From SG8-39 sp032125995 (GTDB lineage Bacteria > Pseudomonadota > Gammaproteobacteria > Burkholderiales > SG8-39), in assembly GCA_032125995.1 (NCBI GenBank), contig JAQBBQ010000267.1:5502-69501 (forward strand): a stretch of 64,000 nt of DNA, written 5' to 3'. The notes beneath the pieces are model-generated. The model saw nothing but the letters and a program-made list of their open reading frames with translations. It searched no databases and was not told where the DNA came from. The translations under genes were made by a program, and so were the position numbers. Shown here in pieces: positions 26,349 to 34,603 of this stretch (positions are counted from its first letter, which is position 1; each line of letters opens with the position of its first letter).

Positions 26349-26474
26349 CTATCGCAGGAGTCGCCAACGGATGCGCACGACGGCGATCGTGAAGGCGACC
26401 ATAGCATAGGCGACACGCTCGAGCACGTCGTAAGACCTGCGCGATCCGAGGACCCGCAGCGCGACCGCGTTCAT
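26349..26474 (-). CDS. Small 41-residue membrane-like protein
   Basis: This short gene was read directly from the sequence. The ATG at 26474 overlaps the stop of the upstream hydrolase gene as ATGA, and the TAG at 26349 is eight bases before hemJ. The product starts MNAVALRVLGSRRSYDVL, has a hydrophobic segment (VAYAMVAFTIAVV) that could span the membrane, and ends in basic residues (RIRWRLLR). The overlap suggests translational coupling. I do not recognise a family, and at this size it could be chance. Confidence 0.5.
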   Translation of the reverse strand: MNAVALRVLGSRRSYDVLERVAYAMVAFTIAVVRIRWRLLR

Positions 26475-27088
26475 GCGCCCCAGGCACCGCGCACGATTTC
26501 GCGCAGCGACTGCAGTCTGCGATGGAAGAAGTGATCGGCGCCGGGCACGACGACGATCGGCAGGTCCTGCGGCCGCGCCCAGTCGAGCACCGCTGCGAGC
26601 GGCACCGTCTCGTCGCGCTCGCCGTGGATGACGAGTGTCCCCTTGGGGACGGAAGGCGATTCGAGACGCTCCACGGCCACCCCGACGAGCACCACGCGCG
26701 CGATGCGTTCGGGCGCAAGGCGCTGCGCGAGGCGGACCTGCATTGCCGCACCGAACGAGAATCCGGCAAGGACCGCCGGCGTGGCGCCAAACTCGGTCTG
26801 GACATGGGTCAGCACCGCGACAAGATCCTCCACTTCGCCTGCGCCCGCGTCATGCTCGCCTTCACTCGCGCCGACGCCGCGAAAATTGGGCCGCACGGCG
26901 ACGTAGCCGAGGTCGACGAAGGTCTTCGCCAGCGTCTGGACCACCTTGTTGTCGAGCGTTCCGCCGTACAGCGGATGCGGGTGCGCAATGAGCGCAACGC
27001 CGCGCGGTGCCGACGACGGATCGTCGATTGCGCACTCGATGCGCCCGACCGGCCCCGGAACGGTGATCCGGCGGGTCGAGGCACGCAT
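26471..27088 (-). CDS. Alpha/beta hydrolase, CocE/NonD-like short type
   Basis: A 205-residue serine hydrolase fold. The strand-and-oxyanion region is ALIAHPHPLYGGTLDNKVV, followed by RPNFRGVGASEGEHD, nucleophile elbow GFSFGAAMQ, the acid region HGERDETVPL and the final histidine in VPGADHFFHRRL. This small KANL3/Tex30-like family is widespread in betaproteobacteria; the substrate is unknown. The ATG is offset one base from the stop of the ferredoxin gene (TGATG). Part of the run VanZ-ferredoxin-hydrolase-small ORF-hemJ-methyltransferase. Confidence 0.85.
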   Translation of the reverse strand: MRASTRRITVPGPVGRIECAIDDPSSAPRGVALIAHPHPLYGGTLDNKVVQTLAKTFVDLGYVAVRPNFRGVGASEGEHDAGAGEVEDLVAVLTHVQTEFGATPAVLAGFSFGAAMQVRLAQRLAPERIARVVLVGVAVERLESPSVPKGTLVIHGERDETVPLAAVLDWARPQDLPIVVVPGADHFFHRRLQSLREIVRGAWGA

Positions 27089-27396
27089 CAGATCCTCAGG
27101 CGCTCGACGATGCGGCCGTGGCGCAGATGCTCCTCGATGATTTCGTCGACGTCCGCCTGGTCGACGTAGGTGTACCAGACGGCGTCGGGATAGACGACCA
27201 AGCAGGGACCCTCCTCGCAACGGTCCAGACAGCCGGCCTGGTTGATCCTCACCTGGCTGGGCCCTGCAAGGTCCAGCGCCTTGACACATTGTTTCGCGTA
27301 GTCGCGCAGCGCGCTTGCCCCGCGGTCATTGCAGCACACGCGCGAACCGTCACGCTGGTTGCAGCAGAAAAATACATGCCTGCTGTAATAGGACAT
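27088..27396 (-). CDS. Thioredoxin-like [2Fe-2S] ferredoxin
   Basis: A 102-residue protein with the cysteine pattern of thioredoxin-fold ferredoxins: FFCCNQRDG and VCCNDRGA early, then NQAGCLDRCEEGPCLVVYP for the later ligands. These accept or donate electrons in the cytoplasm; partners are not shown here. The ATG at 27396 gives the typical start MSYYSRHVFFC; the frame is open further upstream into VanZ sequence, which does not belong. It overlaps the hydrolase start by one base. Confidence 0.88.
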   Translation of the reverse strand: MSYYSRHVFFCCNQRDGSRVCCNDRGASALRDYAKQCVKALDLAGPSQVRINQAGCLDRCEEGPCLVVYPDAVWYTYVDQADVDEIIEEHLRHGRIVERLRI

Positions 27397-27407
27397 GGCG
27401 CGCGATT

Positions 27408-28475
27408 CTACCCGAGCGCCGCGCGCGCACGGCGCGAGGCAAGCCAGATCAGGTAAGCGAGCGTCGCGTACGGCCAGGTCGCGGACACGAGGCGCGTCAG
27501 GCCGTTGAAGTTTAGGAAATGTCCCTGCGACCAGACGCTGAGAATCGCGGCCAGGTAGGGGTTTGGCGGCGCGAGGTTGACGAGCACCGTCGCCGCCATG
27601 AGGAGCACCGCTGCGAGCACCAGGCGTGCGACCTGACCGAGGCCGACGGAGAGGAGCGCAAGTACAAGGCCGAGCGCAAGCCCACGTTGCGCCCCCGGGG
27701 TGAGCCACGCCAACACGCCGCCTGCGTCTACCAGGATCGCGAATGCGACGACTTTTACCACCAGCGCCAAGACGACCAGCGCGAGGACCAGCGCGCGCAG
27801 CGGTGCGTTCGGCGCGGCAATCGATGCAAGCAGGAGCGCCGCCGCGGTCAGGTTTGCCGCCGCGGTGAGCGTTTCAATCGAAACGAACAGCGCGGGCGGC
27901 TGCTCGACACCCAAGGGGGCGGCGAACAGGTCGCGCAGATCGCCGAGCCCGAACAGGAGGATCGCCGGATTGAGTTGCGTTAACAGCCACAATCCGAGCA
28001 GCACCAGCCCGAGGTCAGCCGCAGCGCCCGCCTCAAACGTGGCCGCGCGAAGCCGTCTCAGCGGACCGGCCTCGAGCAACCACCCGGCGAGCGGCGTCAC
28101 CAGAAGGGCGCCGCCTAGAGCGCCCGCCATGTTGCAAAGCCAATCGAGGTTGGAACTGATGCGCGCGGGCAGATAGCCTTGCGCGGCCTCGAGCATGAAC
28201 GAAAGCAGCGCGCCGCCCGCGAGCGCCGCGACCACGGCGCCGGCGCCGCGCAAGCGCGGGTGGAGTGCCAGCACGCAGAGCACGCCGAATGGCAGGTAGG
28301 CCGCGACGTTCATCGCCATGTCGAGCACGGTGACGTAGCGCGGCCAGGGCGCAGCGACGAACGCGAAGGCGGAAACGCCCGCGTCGCGCCAACCCGAGAG
28401 CGGATACAGCGACGCGTAGACCGCGAGCAGAATCCACGCGACGAGCAGGAAACGGGCGAGCGGTGAAGCGCGCAC
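27408..28475 (-). CDS. VanZ-family multi-pass membrane protein
   Basis: A 355-residue membrane protein. The N-terminal half (to about residue 125) has the VanZ pattern: ASLYPLSGW, DMAMNVAAYLPFGVLCVLAL and a later NLDWLCNMAGALGGALL. The second half adds further helices, making about 10 in all, so it is a long version of the family. In enterococci VanZ affects teicoplanin resistance; here that role should not be assumed. It starts with GTG and leads the run that continues into the ferredoxin gene 11 bases on. Confidence 0.8.
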   Translation of the reverse strand: MRASPLARFLLVAWILLAVYASLYPLSGWRDAGVSAFAFVAAPWPRYVTVLDMAMNVAAYLPFGVLCVLALHPRLRGAGAVVAALAGGALLSFMLEAAQGYLPARISSNLDWLCNMAGALGGALLVTPLAGWLLEAGPLRRLRAATFEAGAAADLGLVLLGLWLLTQLNPAILLFGLGDLRDLFAAPLGVEQPPALFVSIETLTAAANLTAAALLLASIAAPNAPLRALVLALVVLALVVKVVAFAILVDAGGVLAWLTPGAQRGLALGLVLALLSVGLGQVARLVLAAVLLMAATVLVNLAPPNPYLAAILSVWSQGHFLNFNGLTRLVSATWPYATLAYLIWLASRRARAALG

Positions 28476-28543
28476 CCCTCAATTCTAAGTCCCAGGTGGT
28501 TTCGGCGGCCGCCGCGCGCCGGCGCAGCGACCTTCGGGCGCGA

Positions 28544-30067
28544 CTACCGCAGGAGCAACGCCGCGACCAGCGCCGCGACCAGCACGGCCAACAGTGCGAG
28601 CAGGCGATTGCGCTGCCGCCCGACTTCGGCGAGACGCTCGAGCCGGCCTTCGATCGCGCCGAGACGGTCCGCGGCGAGCAGGCGATAGGCCAGGCGCGGG
28701 ATCTGCGGCAGGGTCGTGGCCCAATACGGTGCTTCGTGCTTCAGCGTCTTTAGCAGGCCGCGCCAGCCAATCTGCTCGCTCATCCAGCGCTCCAGATACG
28801 GCTTGGCGGTCTGCCACAGATCGAGGTCCGGATCGAGCTCTCGGCCGAGGCCTTCAATGTTGAGCAGCGTCTTCTGCAGCATGACGAGCTGCGGCTGGAT
28901 TTCCACGTTGAACCGGCGCGAGGTCTGAAACAGCCGCAGCAACAACTTGCCGAAGTAGATCTCCTTCAGCGGCCGCGCGAAGATCGGCTCGCATACCGCG
29001 CGAATCGCCGCCTCGAACTCGTCAACACGCGTTTCGGGCGGCACCCAGCCCGCTTCAATATGGGCTTGGGCGACGCGCTGGTAGTCTCGATTGAAGAACG
29101 CGATGAAGTTCTGCGCAAGATAGATTTTGTCGCCACCCGTCAGCGCGCCCATGATCCCGAAATCGAGCGCGACGTAGCGACCTTCGTCGTCGACCAGGAT
29201 ATTGCCGGGATGCATGTCGGCATGAAAGAAGCCGTCGCGGAATACCTGCGTGAAGAAGATCTCGACGCCCGCGCGCGCGAGCGCCGCAATGTCGATACCG
29301 CGCGCGCGCAGCGTGGCGACCTGAGACACCGGCGTGCCAACCATGCGTTCCATGACCATGACGCGCGGCGCGCACCACTCCCAGACAATCTCGGGGACCC
29401 GCAGCAGCGCCGAACCCTCGAAATTGCGGCGTAGCTGGCTCGCATTCGCCGCCTCGCGCATGAGATCGAGTTCCTCGTCGAGGTGGCGCGCGAACTCGGC
29501 GACCACCTCGCGCGGCTTGAGGCGGCGACCGTCGACCCATAGCCGCTCGACGAGGCCCGCCGCAGTTTCGAGCAGCATGAGGTCGCGCGCTACAGCGGCC
29601 TCGACGCCGGGGCGCAGCACCTTCACCGCCACCTCGCGCCCGTCGGCAAGTTTGCCTAGATGAACCTGGGCGATCGAAGCGCTCGCGACCGGATCGTGTT
29701 CAAAGCTCCAGAACACCTCGTCGATCCGCCGTCCCAAGCTGCGCTCGATCTCCGTGACCGCGGCGTCGGATGGAAACGGCGGCACCTGATCCTGCAGTTT
29801 TGCGAGCTCGTCGGCGATATCCGTGGGCAGCAGGTCGCGACGCGTCGAGAGTACTTGCCCGAACTTGACGAAAATCGGTCCCAAGGTCTCAAGCGCGCGG
29901 CGCAGACGTTCGCCGCGTGGCGAGCGGGTGTCGGCGCCGACGAGTCGCCCGGCCAGGCGCGCCAGACGCACAACAAGCCCGCCGGGACGCGAGGCCGGCA
30001 CCAGCTCGTACAGCCCGAAACGCAGGGCGACGGCCAGGATGCGCAGAAGTCTTACGAGTCGGGACAT
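28544..30067 (-). CDS. ubiB: Ubiquinone biosynthesis ATPase/kinase-like UbiB
   Basis: A 507-residue protein of the UbiB/COQ8 kinase-like family that supports ubiquinone synthesis. The family-specific KxGQ motif is FVKFGQVLSTRRDLLP (about 71-86), followed by the Ala-rich loop VASASIAQVH, the lysine strand VAVKVLRPG, DLMREAANAS, HADMHPGNILV and the metal DFG (ALDFGIMG). Two C-terminal helices (LLALLAVLVAALVAALLL) anchor it in the membrane. It lies 11 bases after ubiJ. Confidence 0.95.
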   Translation of the reverse strand: MSRLVRLLRILAVALRFGLYELVPASRPGGLVVRLARLAGRLVGADTRSPRGERLRRALETLGPIFVKFGQVLSTRRDLLPTDIADELAKLQDQVPPFPSDAAVTEIERSLGRRIDEVFWSFEHDPVASASIAQVHLGKLADGREVAVKVLRPGVEAAVARDLMLLETAAGLVERLWVDGRRLKPREVVAEFARHLDEELDLMREAANASQLRRNFEGSALLRVPEIVWEWCAPRVMVMERMVGTPVSQVATLRARGIDIAALARAGVEIFFTQVFRDGFFHADMHPGNILVDDEGRYVALDFGIMGALTGGDKIYLAQNFIAFFNRDYQRVAQAHIEAGWVPPETRVDEFEAAIRAVCEPIFARPLKEIYFGKLLLRLFQTSRRFNVEIQPQLVMLQKTLLNIEGLGRELDPDLDLWQTAKPYLERWMSEQIGWRGLLKTLKHEAPYWATTLPQIPRLAYRLLAADRLGAIEGRLERLAEVGRQRNRLLALLAVLVAALVAALLLR

Positions 30068-30078
30068 GTCTTCGCCGC

Positions 30079-30654
30079 TCAGCCGAGCCGCCGCAGGCGC
30101 TGCTCGAAGCGAGCGATCGCGTCGCGCAGTCGCGAGACGACCGCCGCATGCGTATCAAACTCGCCGCGCGGCACGAGCATGCGGCGCTCCTCGACGACGT
30201 ACTCCATCGCGCCATCGGCCAGGCGGCGCAGCGCGTCGCGTTGCCAGCCGCCAAACGCGCGCGCCCAACCGACAACTCGGTGCGCGGCGACGTCGCCGAC
30301 GACCCGCGCCAGATCCTCTTCAACGTCCCAGCGCAGGTGGCGCACCAGCAGGAGCACTTCCGCAGCGAGCTTTGCGTTGCCGCTCACCTCGACCGCGCGC
30401 ATGAAATGCTCCTCGCCACGTAACAATGCCGACAGCGCATCGGGTCCAAGGCGCACCAGCAGCGACGGCTCAGTGTCGGGCGCCGCGGGGCTTACCCGGC
30501 CATCTTCCTGGATTGCGAGACGTAGCGCCGGGAGCGGCGGAAAGGCGAACTCAACCGCCTCGCCGGCGAACGGCGCGAGTTTCTCGCGCGCCCATTCCTC
30601 GGTCTCGAGCAGGCGGTTTAGCGCGGCGGCAATTGGGGATTCAAATGTCGTCAT
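30079..30654 (-). CDS. ubiJ: Ubiquinone biosynthesis accessory factor UbiJ (SCP2 domain)
   Basis: A 191-residue SCP2-like lipid-binding protein that helps assemble the ubiquinone-synthesis complex. The N-terminal SCP2 fold spans roughly 1-110 (AALNRLLETEEWAREKL, ... LLVRLGPDALSALLRGEEHFM, VSGNAKLAAEVLLL), and a helical C-terminus follows with HRVVGWARAFGGW. ATG at 30654 is the natural start. It precedes ubiB and follows the Tim44 gene and its terminator. The terminator almost touches its ribosome site, so its own transcription is puzzling. Confidence 0.88.
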   Translation of the reverse strand: MTTFESPIAAALNRLLETEEWAREKLAPFAGEAVEFAFPPLPALRLAIQEDGRVSPAAPDTEPSLLVRLGPDALSALLRGEEHFMRAVEVSGNAKLAAEVLLLVRHLRWDVEEDLARVVGDVAAHRVVGWARAFGGWQRDALRRLADGAMEYVVEERRMLVPRGEFDTHAAVVSRLRDAIARFEQRLRRLG

Positions 30655-30660
30655 AACGCG

Positions 30661-30688
30661 TAAAAACAAAGGCCACCTCGCGGTGGCC
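30661..30688 (-). terminator. Rho-independent terminator between the Tim44 gene and ubiJ
   Basis: On the minus strand GGCCACC-GCGA-GGTGGCC forms a perfect 7-bp stem, followed by TTTGTTTTTA. It lies about 20 bases after the Tim44 gene stop and ends only about six bases before the ubiJ ATG. Confidence 0.8.
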
Positions 30689-30709
30689 CCGACTCGTCCA
30701 CCGCCTTGA

Positions 30710-31537
30710 TCATTCCGCCCGCCGGAGGCTCGCGAGGAGCCAGCCAGTCGTTCCGCTTGCCGGCTTTGCAAGCGTCCACAGTTCGGCAAATCCCACCGGC
30801 GTCGCACCCGGCTTCTCGCGCGCCATGCCGCTGAAGCGCACGCTTGCGCGATGCGTGTCGCCTTCGGTGACGAGCGCCGCGAGCTCGGCGCTCAGACTCA
30901 CGACGTCCGTCTGTTGGCCCGTGCCGCCGCGCGCAACGACCTGTTTGCTCAGTTGCGCAAATAGTTGTGGCATCAAAAACTCCCGAATCGCGTCCAGTTT
31001 GCCAAGATCGATTGCAAGCTGAACACGCACGAAGTTCAGCTTCGCCGTGCGCACGAAGCCGGCGAGGTCGAACCCGGCCGGCAGAGCCGGCCTGGTCGCC
31101 GCGGCGGGCGTAACGGCGTTCGCCTGAGGCGCCGGCGCCGCCGGCGTCAATGGTGGCGGCACGACAGCATCGGCGCCGAGCCCTGCAAGCTGTCCTGCCG
31201 GCACAGGCGTTTCACGGCCGCGCATCAGGATACGCACGACCGAAATGCCGATCGCGACGAGCAAAACGACCATCAGAATTCCGAACAAGGAATCGCCGCC
31301 GAACAGCGCGCCGAGCAGCCCGCCGGCGGCGAAATCCAGCAACCCGGACGCCCAGCCTCGCGACCGTACCGACGGTGCGCGCGCCGCTGGCGTCGCCGGC
31401 TTGACCGTCCCGAGCTGGGTGGCCGGGCGCTGCGCGCCGCTCGAGCGCGCGCCGGCCGCACTCTGGGCAGCGGCCGGGGGCAGTGCGATCGCGGCACCGA
31501 TCAGCGCAAACCCGAATCCCAATAGCAACCGTTTCAT
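30710..31537 (-). CDS. Tim44-domain membrane protein
   Basis: A 275-residue protein with a signal or anchor (MKRLLLGFGFALIGAAIAL), an Ala/Pro-rich linker, a glycine-rich hydrophobic stretch (FAAGGLLGALFGG then LFGILMVVLLVAIGISVV) and a C-terminal Tim44-like domain (about 150-275: FVRTAKLNFVRVQLAID, LRAELAALVTEGD-like, WTLAKP). Bacterial members of this kind are common beside ubiquinone genes in betaproteobacteria; the role is unknown. I chose the ATG at 31537; an upstream ATG at 31555 adds six residues. A terminator follows. Confidence 0.85.
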   Translation of the reverse strand: MKRLLLGFGFALIGAAIALPPAAAQSAAGARSSGAQRPATQLGTVKPATPAARAPSVRSRGWASGLLDFAAGGLLGALFGGDSLFGILMVVLLVAIGISVVRILMRGRETPVPAGQLAGLGADAVVPPPLTPAAPAPQANAVTPAAATRPALPAGFDLAGFVRTAKLNFVRVQLAIDLGKLDAIREFLMPQLFAQLSKQVVARGGTGQQTDVVSLSAELAALVTEGDTHRASVRFSGMAREKPGATPVGFAELWTLAKPASGTTGWLLASLRRAE

Positions 31538-31571
31538 GCTTTCACCGGTGCGCATGGCGCAGCTGTTTCAC

Positions 31572-31589
31572 GCATCGTATGCATCGTAT
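31572..31589. repeat. Tandem 9-bp duplication in the ubiE-Tim44 gap
   Basis: GCATCGTAT occurs twice in direct tandem in the 111-base gap upstream of the Tim44 gene. CAAC-rich simple sequence follows on the plus strand. It may overlap the Tim44 promoter, since the minus strand reads ATACGAT in each copy, but no complete promoter was assigned. Confidence 0.4.
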
Positions 31590-31648
31590 CCTAGGCGACG
31601 CGCGCGCAACAACGCAACAACACGACAATACGGCCGCCGCGCGTCGCG

Positions 31649-32383
31649 CTAGAGCCGCAGCCCGCGATGCACTGCAACCACACCGCCGGCGAGATTGAAC
31701 ACATCGACCTCGGAAAGACCGGCGTCTTGCATCATCGTCGCGAGCGTTGCCTGATCGGGGTGCTGTCGGATCGACTCCGCGAGATAGCGATATGCTGGCG
31801 CGTCGCCCGCGACGCGCGCGCCGAGCCAAGGTAGTACCTTGAACGAATACAGATCGTAGAGCGGGGCGAGCGCCTTGCGCGCCCGGGAAAACTCGAGCAC
31901 GAACAGGCGTCCCCCGCGGCGCAGAACGCGCGTCATCTCGCCGAGCGCAATCTCCTTGTGAGTCATGTTGCGCAGCCCGAAACCCACCGTCACGCAGTCG
32001 AACGAAGCGTCCGGAAAGGGCAGTCGCTCGGCGTCACACTGGATGGCAGGCACCAGCAGTCCCGCGTCGTCCAGGCGCGCGCGTCCGTGGGCGAGCATGA
32101 CCCCATTGATGTCGGTCATGCAGACGCGGCCGCGCGCGCCAACGCGCCGTGCGAGCGCGCGCGCAAGGTCGCCGGTACCTGAGGCGATGTCGAGCACCTG
32201 CTCGCCCGGCCGTACCCGCGCCAGTGCCACGACGAACGCCTTCCAGAACCGGTGCAGACCGAACGACATCAGATCATTCATAAGATCGTAACGTCCGGCG
32301 ACCTGGTCGAACACCGCGGCAACGCGCCGCGCCTTGTCGTCCTCGCCGACCTGCTCGAATCCGAAGTCCGTGGTTCGCGTCAT
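31649..32383 (-). CDS. ubiE: Ubiquinone/menaquinone C-methyltransferase UbiE
   Basis: A 244-residue SAM methyltransferase that methylates the benzoquinol ring in ubiquinone synthesis. The family signatures are YDLMNDLMSFGLHRFWK and RVLRRGGRLFVLEFS; the SAM motif I is VLDIASGTGDLA. The order and length are standard. It is the first of a minus-strand group with the Tim44 gene, ubiJ and ubiB, and is divergent from phoB. Confidence 0.95.
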   Translation of the reverse strand: MTRTTDFGFEQVGEDDKARRVAAVFDQVAGRYDLMNDLMSFGLHRFWKAFVVALARVRPGEQVLDIASGTGDLARALARRVGARGRVCMTDINGVMLAHGRARLDDAGLLVPAIQCDAERLPFPDASFDCVTVGFGLRNMTHKEIALGEMTRVLRRGGRLFVLEFSRARKALAPLYDLYSFKVLPWLGARVAGDAPAYRYLAESIRQHPDQATLATMMQDAGLSEVDVFNLAGGVVAVHRGLRL

Positions 32384-32524
32384 CGTGCTTTTCGAGTTCT
32401 CGTCATCAGTTGGGTCAGGGCTTACACTCTGGCGTGATCATACCCCCGCGCGAGGGCTGGAATTCGCGTTGCAACATTGGCGTCACGATGGTTTCATAGA
32501 ATCGCGCATCCCGACCCCGCGCAC

Positions 32525-33217
32525 ATGCCAGCCAACATTCTCGTCGTCGAAGACGAACCCGCGATCCAGGAACTGATCGCGGTTAACCTGGAACATGCGG
32601 GGCACCACGTTATCCGCGCGCATGACGCCGAAACGGCCCTCGACATCGTGCGCAAGGCGCTGCCGGACCTGCTGCTGATCGACTGGATGCTGCCCGGTAC
32701 CTCGGGCGTCGCGCTTGCGCGCGCGCTGCGCAAAAAAGCGCGCACCAAACAAGTTCCGATCATCATGCTGACCGCGCGCGCGACCGAGCAAGACAAGGTC
32801 CTCGGCCTCGACGCGGGTGCCGACGACTACGTCACCAAGCCATTCTCGCCGCGCGAGCTGATCGCTCGCATCAACGCCGTCCTGCGCCGTCGCACACCGC
32901 AGACGACCGATGAAACGGTCGACAGCGCGGGCCTACGGCTCGAGCCCTCGACGCGGCGCGTCTTCGGCAACCACAGGCCACTCGCACTGGGGCCAACCGA
33001 ATTCCGGCTGCTGCATTTCCTCATGACCCATGCCGAGCGCGTTCATTCGCGCGCGCAGTTGCTCGACCAGGTCTGGGGCGACCATGTGGTTGTCGAAGAG
33101 CGCACCGTCGACGTGCACATACGCCGCCTGCGCAAGGCGCTCGAGCCGACGGGCCATGACGGGTTGGTCGAGACGGTGCGCGGCGCGGGCTATCGATTCT
33201 CGTCGCAGCCTTTGTGA
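32525..33217 (+). CDS. phoB: Phosphate regulon response regulator PhoB
   Basis: A 230-residue OmpR-family regulator. The receiver domain has acidic pocket VVEDE, phospho-acceptor Asp53 (LIDWMLPG), Thr in MLTARA and Lys in VTKPFSP. The winged-helix domain (about 135-230) ends LVETVRGAGYRFS. PhoB activates phosphate-scavenging genes when phosphorylated by PhoR. The ATG at 32525 gives MPANILVVEDEP, the usual start. phoR follows 18 bases later. No convincing Pho box was found upstream. Confidence 0.93.
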   Translation: MPANILVVEDEPAIQELIAVNLEHAGHHVIRAHDAETALDIVRKALPDLLLIDWMLPGTSGVALARALRKKARTKQVPIIMLTARATEQDKVLGLDAGADDYVTKPFSPRELIARINAVLRRRTPQTTDETVDSAGLRLEPSTRRVFGNHRPLALGPTEFRLLHFLMTHAERVHSRAQLLDQVWGDHVVVEERTVDVHIRRLRKALEPTGHDGLVETVRGAGYRFSSQPL

Positions 33218-33235
33218 GAGAATCGCCATCGCGTC

Positions 33236-34555
33236 ATGAATCCGGTCTGGAGCAGCACGATCGGCGTCGCCATCGCTTCGGCAATCGTCGGGCTAATGGT
33301 CGGCGCATTTGCCGGCGCGACCTGGGCGTGGGTTGCGGTGGCCGGCGTCTTGGGGCTGCGGCTCGTCTACCATGCCCTACACCTTGCAGGGCTGTCCAAC
33401 TGGCTGCGGAAACCGCAGTTGCGCACGCTGCCAAGTGGACACGGCGTCTGGGAAGAGGTGCTCGCGAAGCTCCACCATACGCTCAAGAACCGCGAAGGCG
33501 AGCGCGATCATCTCGCCCGCGCCCTATTGCGCTTTCGCGCCGCAGCGCAAGCGCTTCCCGACGGCGTCGTCATCCTGGACCGAGACGACCATATCGAGTG
33601 GGCGAACGCCACAGCGCGTCGCCAGCTGGGCGTCGACGCGCGCCGCGACGCCGGGCGCCCGGTCGTCAACCTGGTACGTCATCCGGACTTTGTCGCCTAC
33701 CTTCGCCGCTCCGACTACGGCGCGCCGCTGGTGCTGCACTCGACGCGGTCCGACGCCGTGCTTTCCGTGCGCATCATCGAATTTGGCGCCGATCGAAAGC
33801 TGCTGAGTTCGCGCGACATCACCATCGAGGAGCGGCTCGACACGATGCGGCGTGACTTCGTCGCCAACGTGTCGCACGAACTGAAAACACCGATCACGGT
33901 ACTTTCCGGCTTCGTCGAAACGCTCGCCGACGAGCAGGTCGAACTGACGCCTGCGCAGCGCAAGCGCTTCCTCGGCCTCATGACCGAGCAGGGACAGCGC
34001 ATGCGGCGCCTGATCGAGGATTTGCTCACGCTTTCCGCGCTCGAATCGAGCCAGGCGCCGAACGACGAGCAGGAAATCAGCATGCGTCCGTTTTGCGAGC
34101 GACTGCTCGAGGAGGCGCGCGCCCTGTCCGCAGGCCGACACCGGATCGAGCTCGACCCGCTGCGCGACGCGACGCTCATCGGCAGTGTTGCCGAGTTGAC
34201 GAGCGCGTTTTCCAATCTGGTGTCGAACGCGATCCGCTATACGCCGGACGGCGGCACCGTGCGCATCAGGTGGCACATCGAGGACGGGTGCGGCGTGTTC
34301 AGCGTCACCGATTCCGGGATCGGCATCGATTCGCGCCACATTCCCCGCCTCACCGAGCGTTTCTATCGCGTCGACCAAGGGCGGTCGCGGGAGACGGGCG
34401 GTACCGGCCTCGGCTTGGCGATCGTCAAGCATGTGCTCACGCGACACGAAGCGACCCTCGAGATCGCGAGTGAAACCGGGCAAGGCTCGACGTTCAGCGC
34501 GGTGTTCCCCGAGCAGCGCCTGGTGCGCATCGACACGACGCGCGCCGCAGCCTAG
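33236..34555 (+). CDS. phoR: Phosphate regulon sensor kinase PhoR
   Basis: A 439-residue histidine kinase. Two N-terminal helices (about 8-48) anchor it; a PAS-like domain follows (about 100-195: ALPDGVVILDRDDHIEWAN). The H box is NVSHELKTPI with His214. The ATP domain has N box LVSNAIRYTPDGG, G1 FSVTDSGIGID, F and G2 RETGGTGLGLAIVKH. This short-loop architecture is that of PhoR, which senses phosphate through the Pst/PhoU system rather than directly; those genes are not in the window. Confidence 0.93.
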   Translation: MNPVWSSTIGVAIASAIVGLMVGAFAGATWAWVAVAGVLGLRLVYHALHLAGLSNWLRKPQLRTLPSGHGVWEEVLAKLHHTLKNREGERDHLARALLRFRAAAQALPDGVVILDRDDHIEWANATARRQLGVDARRDAGRPVVNLVRHPDFVAYLRRSDYGAPLVLHSTRSDAVLSVRIIEFGADRKLLSSRDITIEERLDTMRRDFVANVSHELKTPITVLSGFVETLADEQVELTPAQRKRFLGLMTEQGQRMRRLIEDLLTLSALESSQAPNDEQEISMRPFCERLLEEARALSAGRHRIELDPLRDATLIGSVAELTSAFSNLVSNAIRYTPDGGTVRIRWHIEDGCGVFSVTDSGIGIDSRHIPRLTERFYRVDQGRSRETGGTGLGLAIVKHVLTRHEATLEIASETGQGSTFSAVFPEQRLVRIDTTRAAA

Positions 34556-34603
34556 GCGGTAGCCGTCGGGCCGTAGGCCAATCGCACGACCCCTCGCTGC
34601 AGC

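Noticed and set aside
32401..32425. A possible Pho box upstream of phoB (GTCAT and GTCAG)
   Set aside because: The half-sites are 12 bases apart rather than 11 and match the CTGTCAT consensus poorly.
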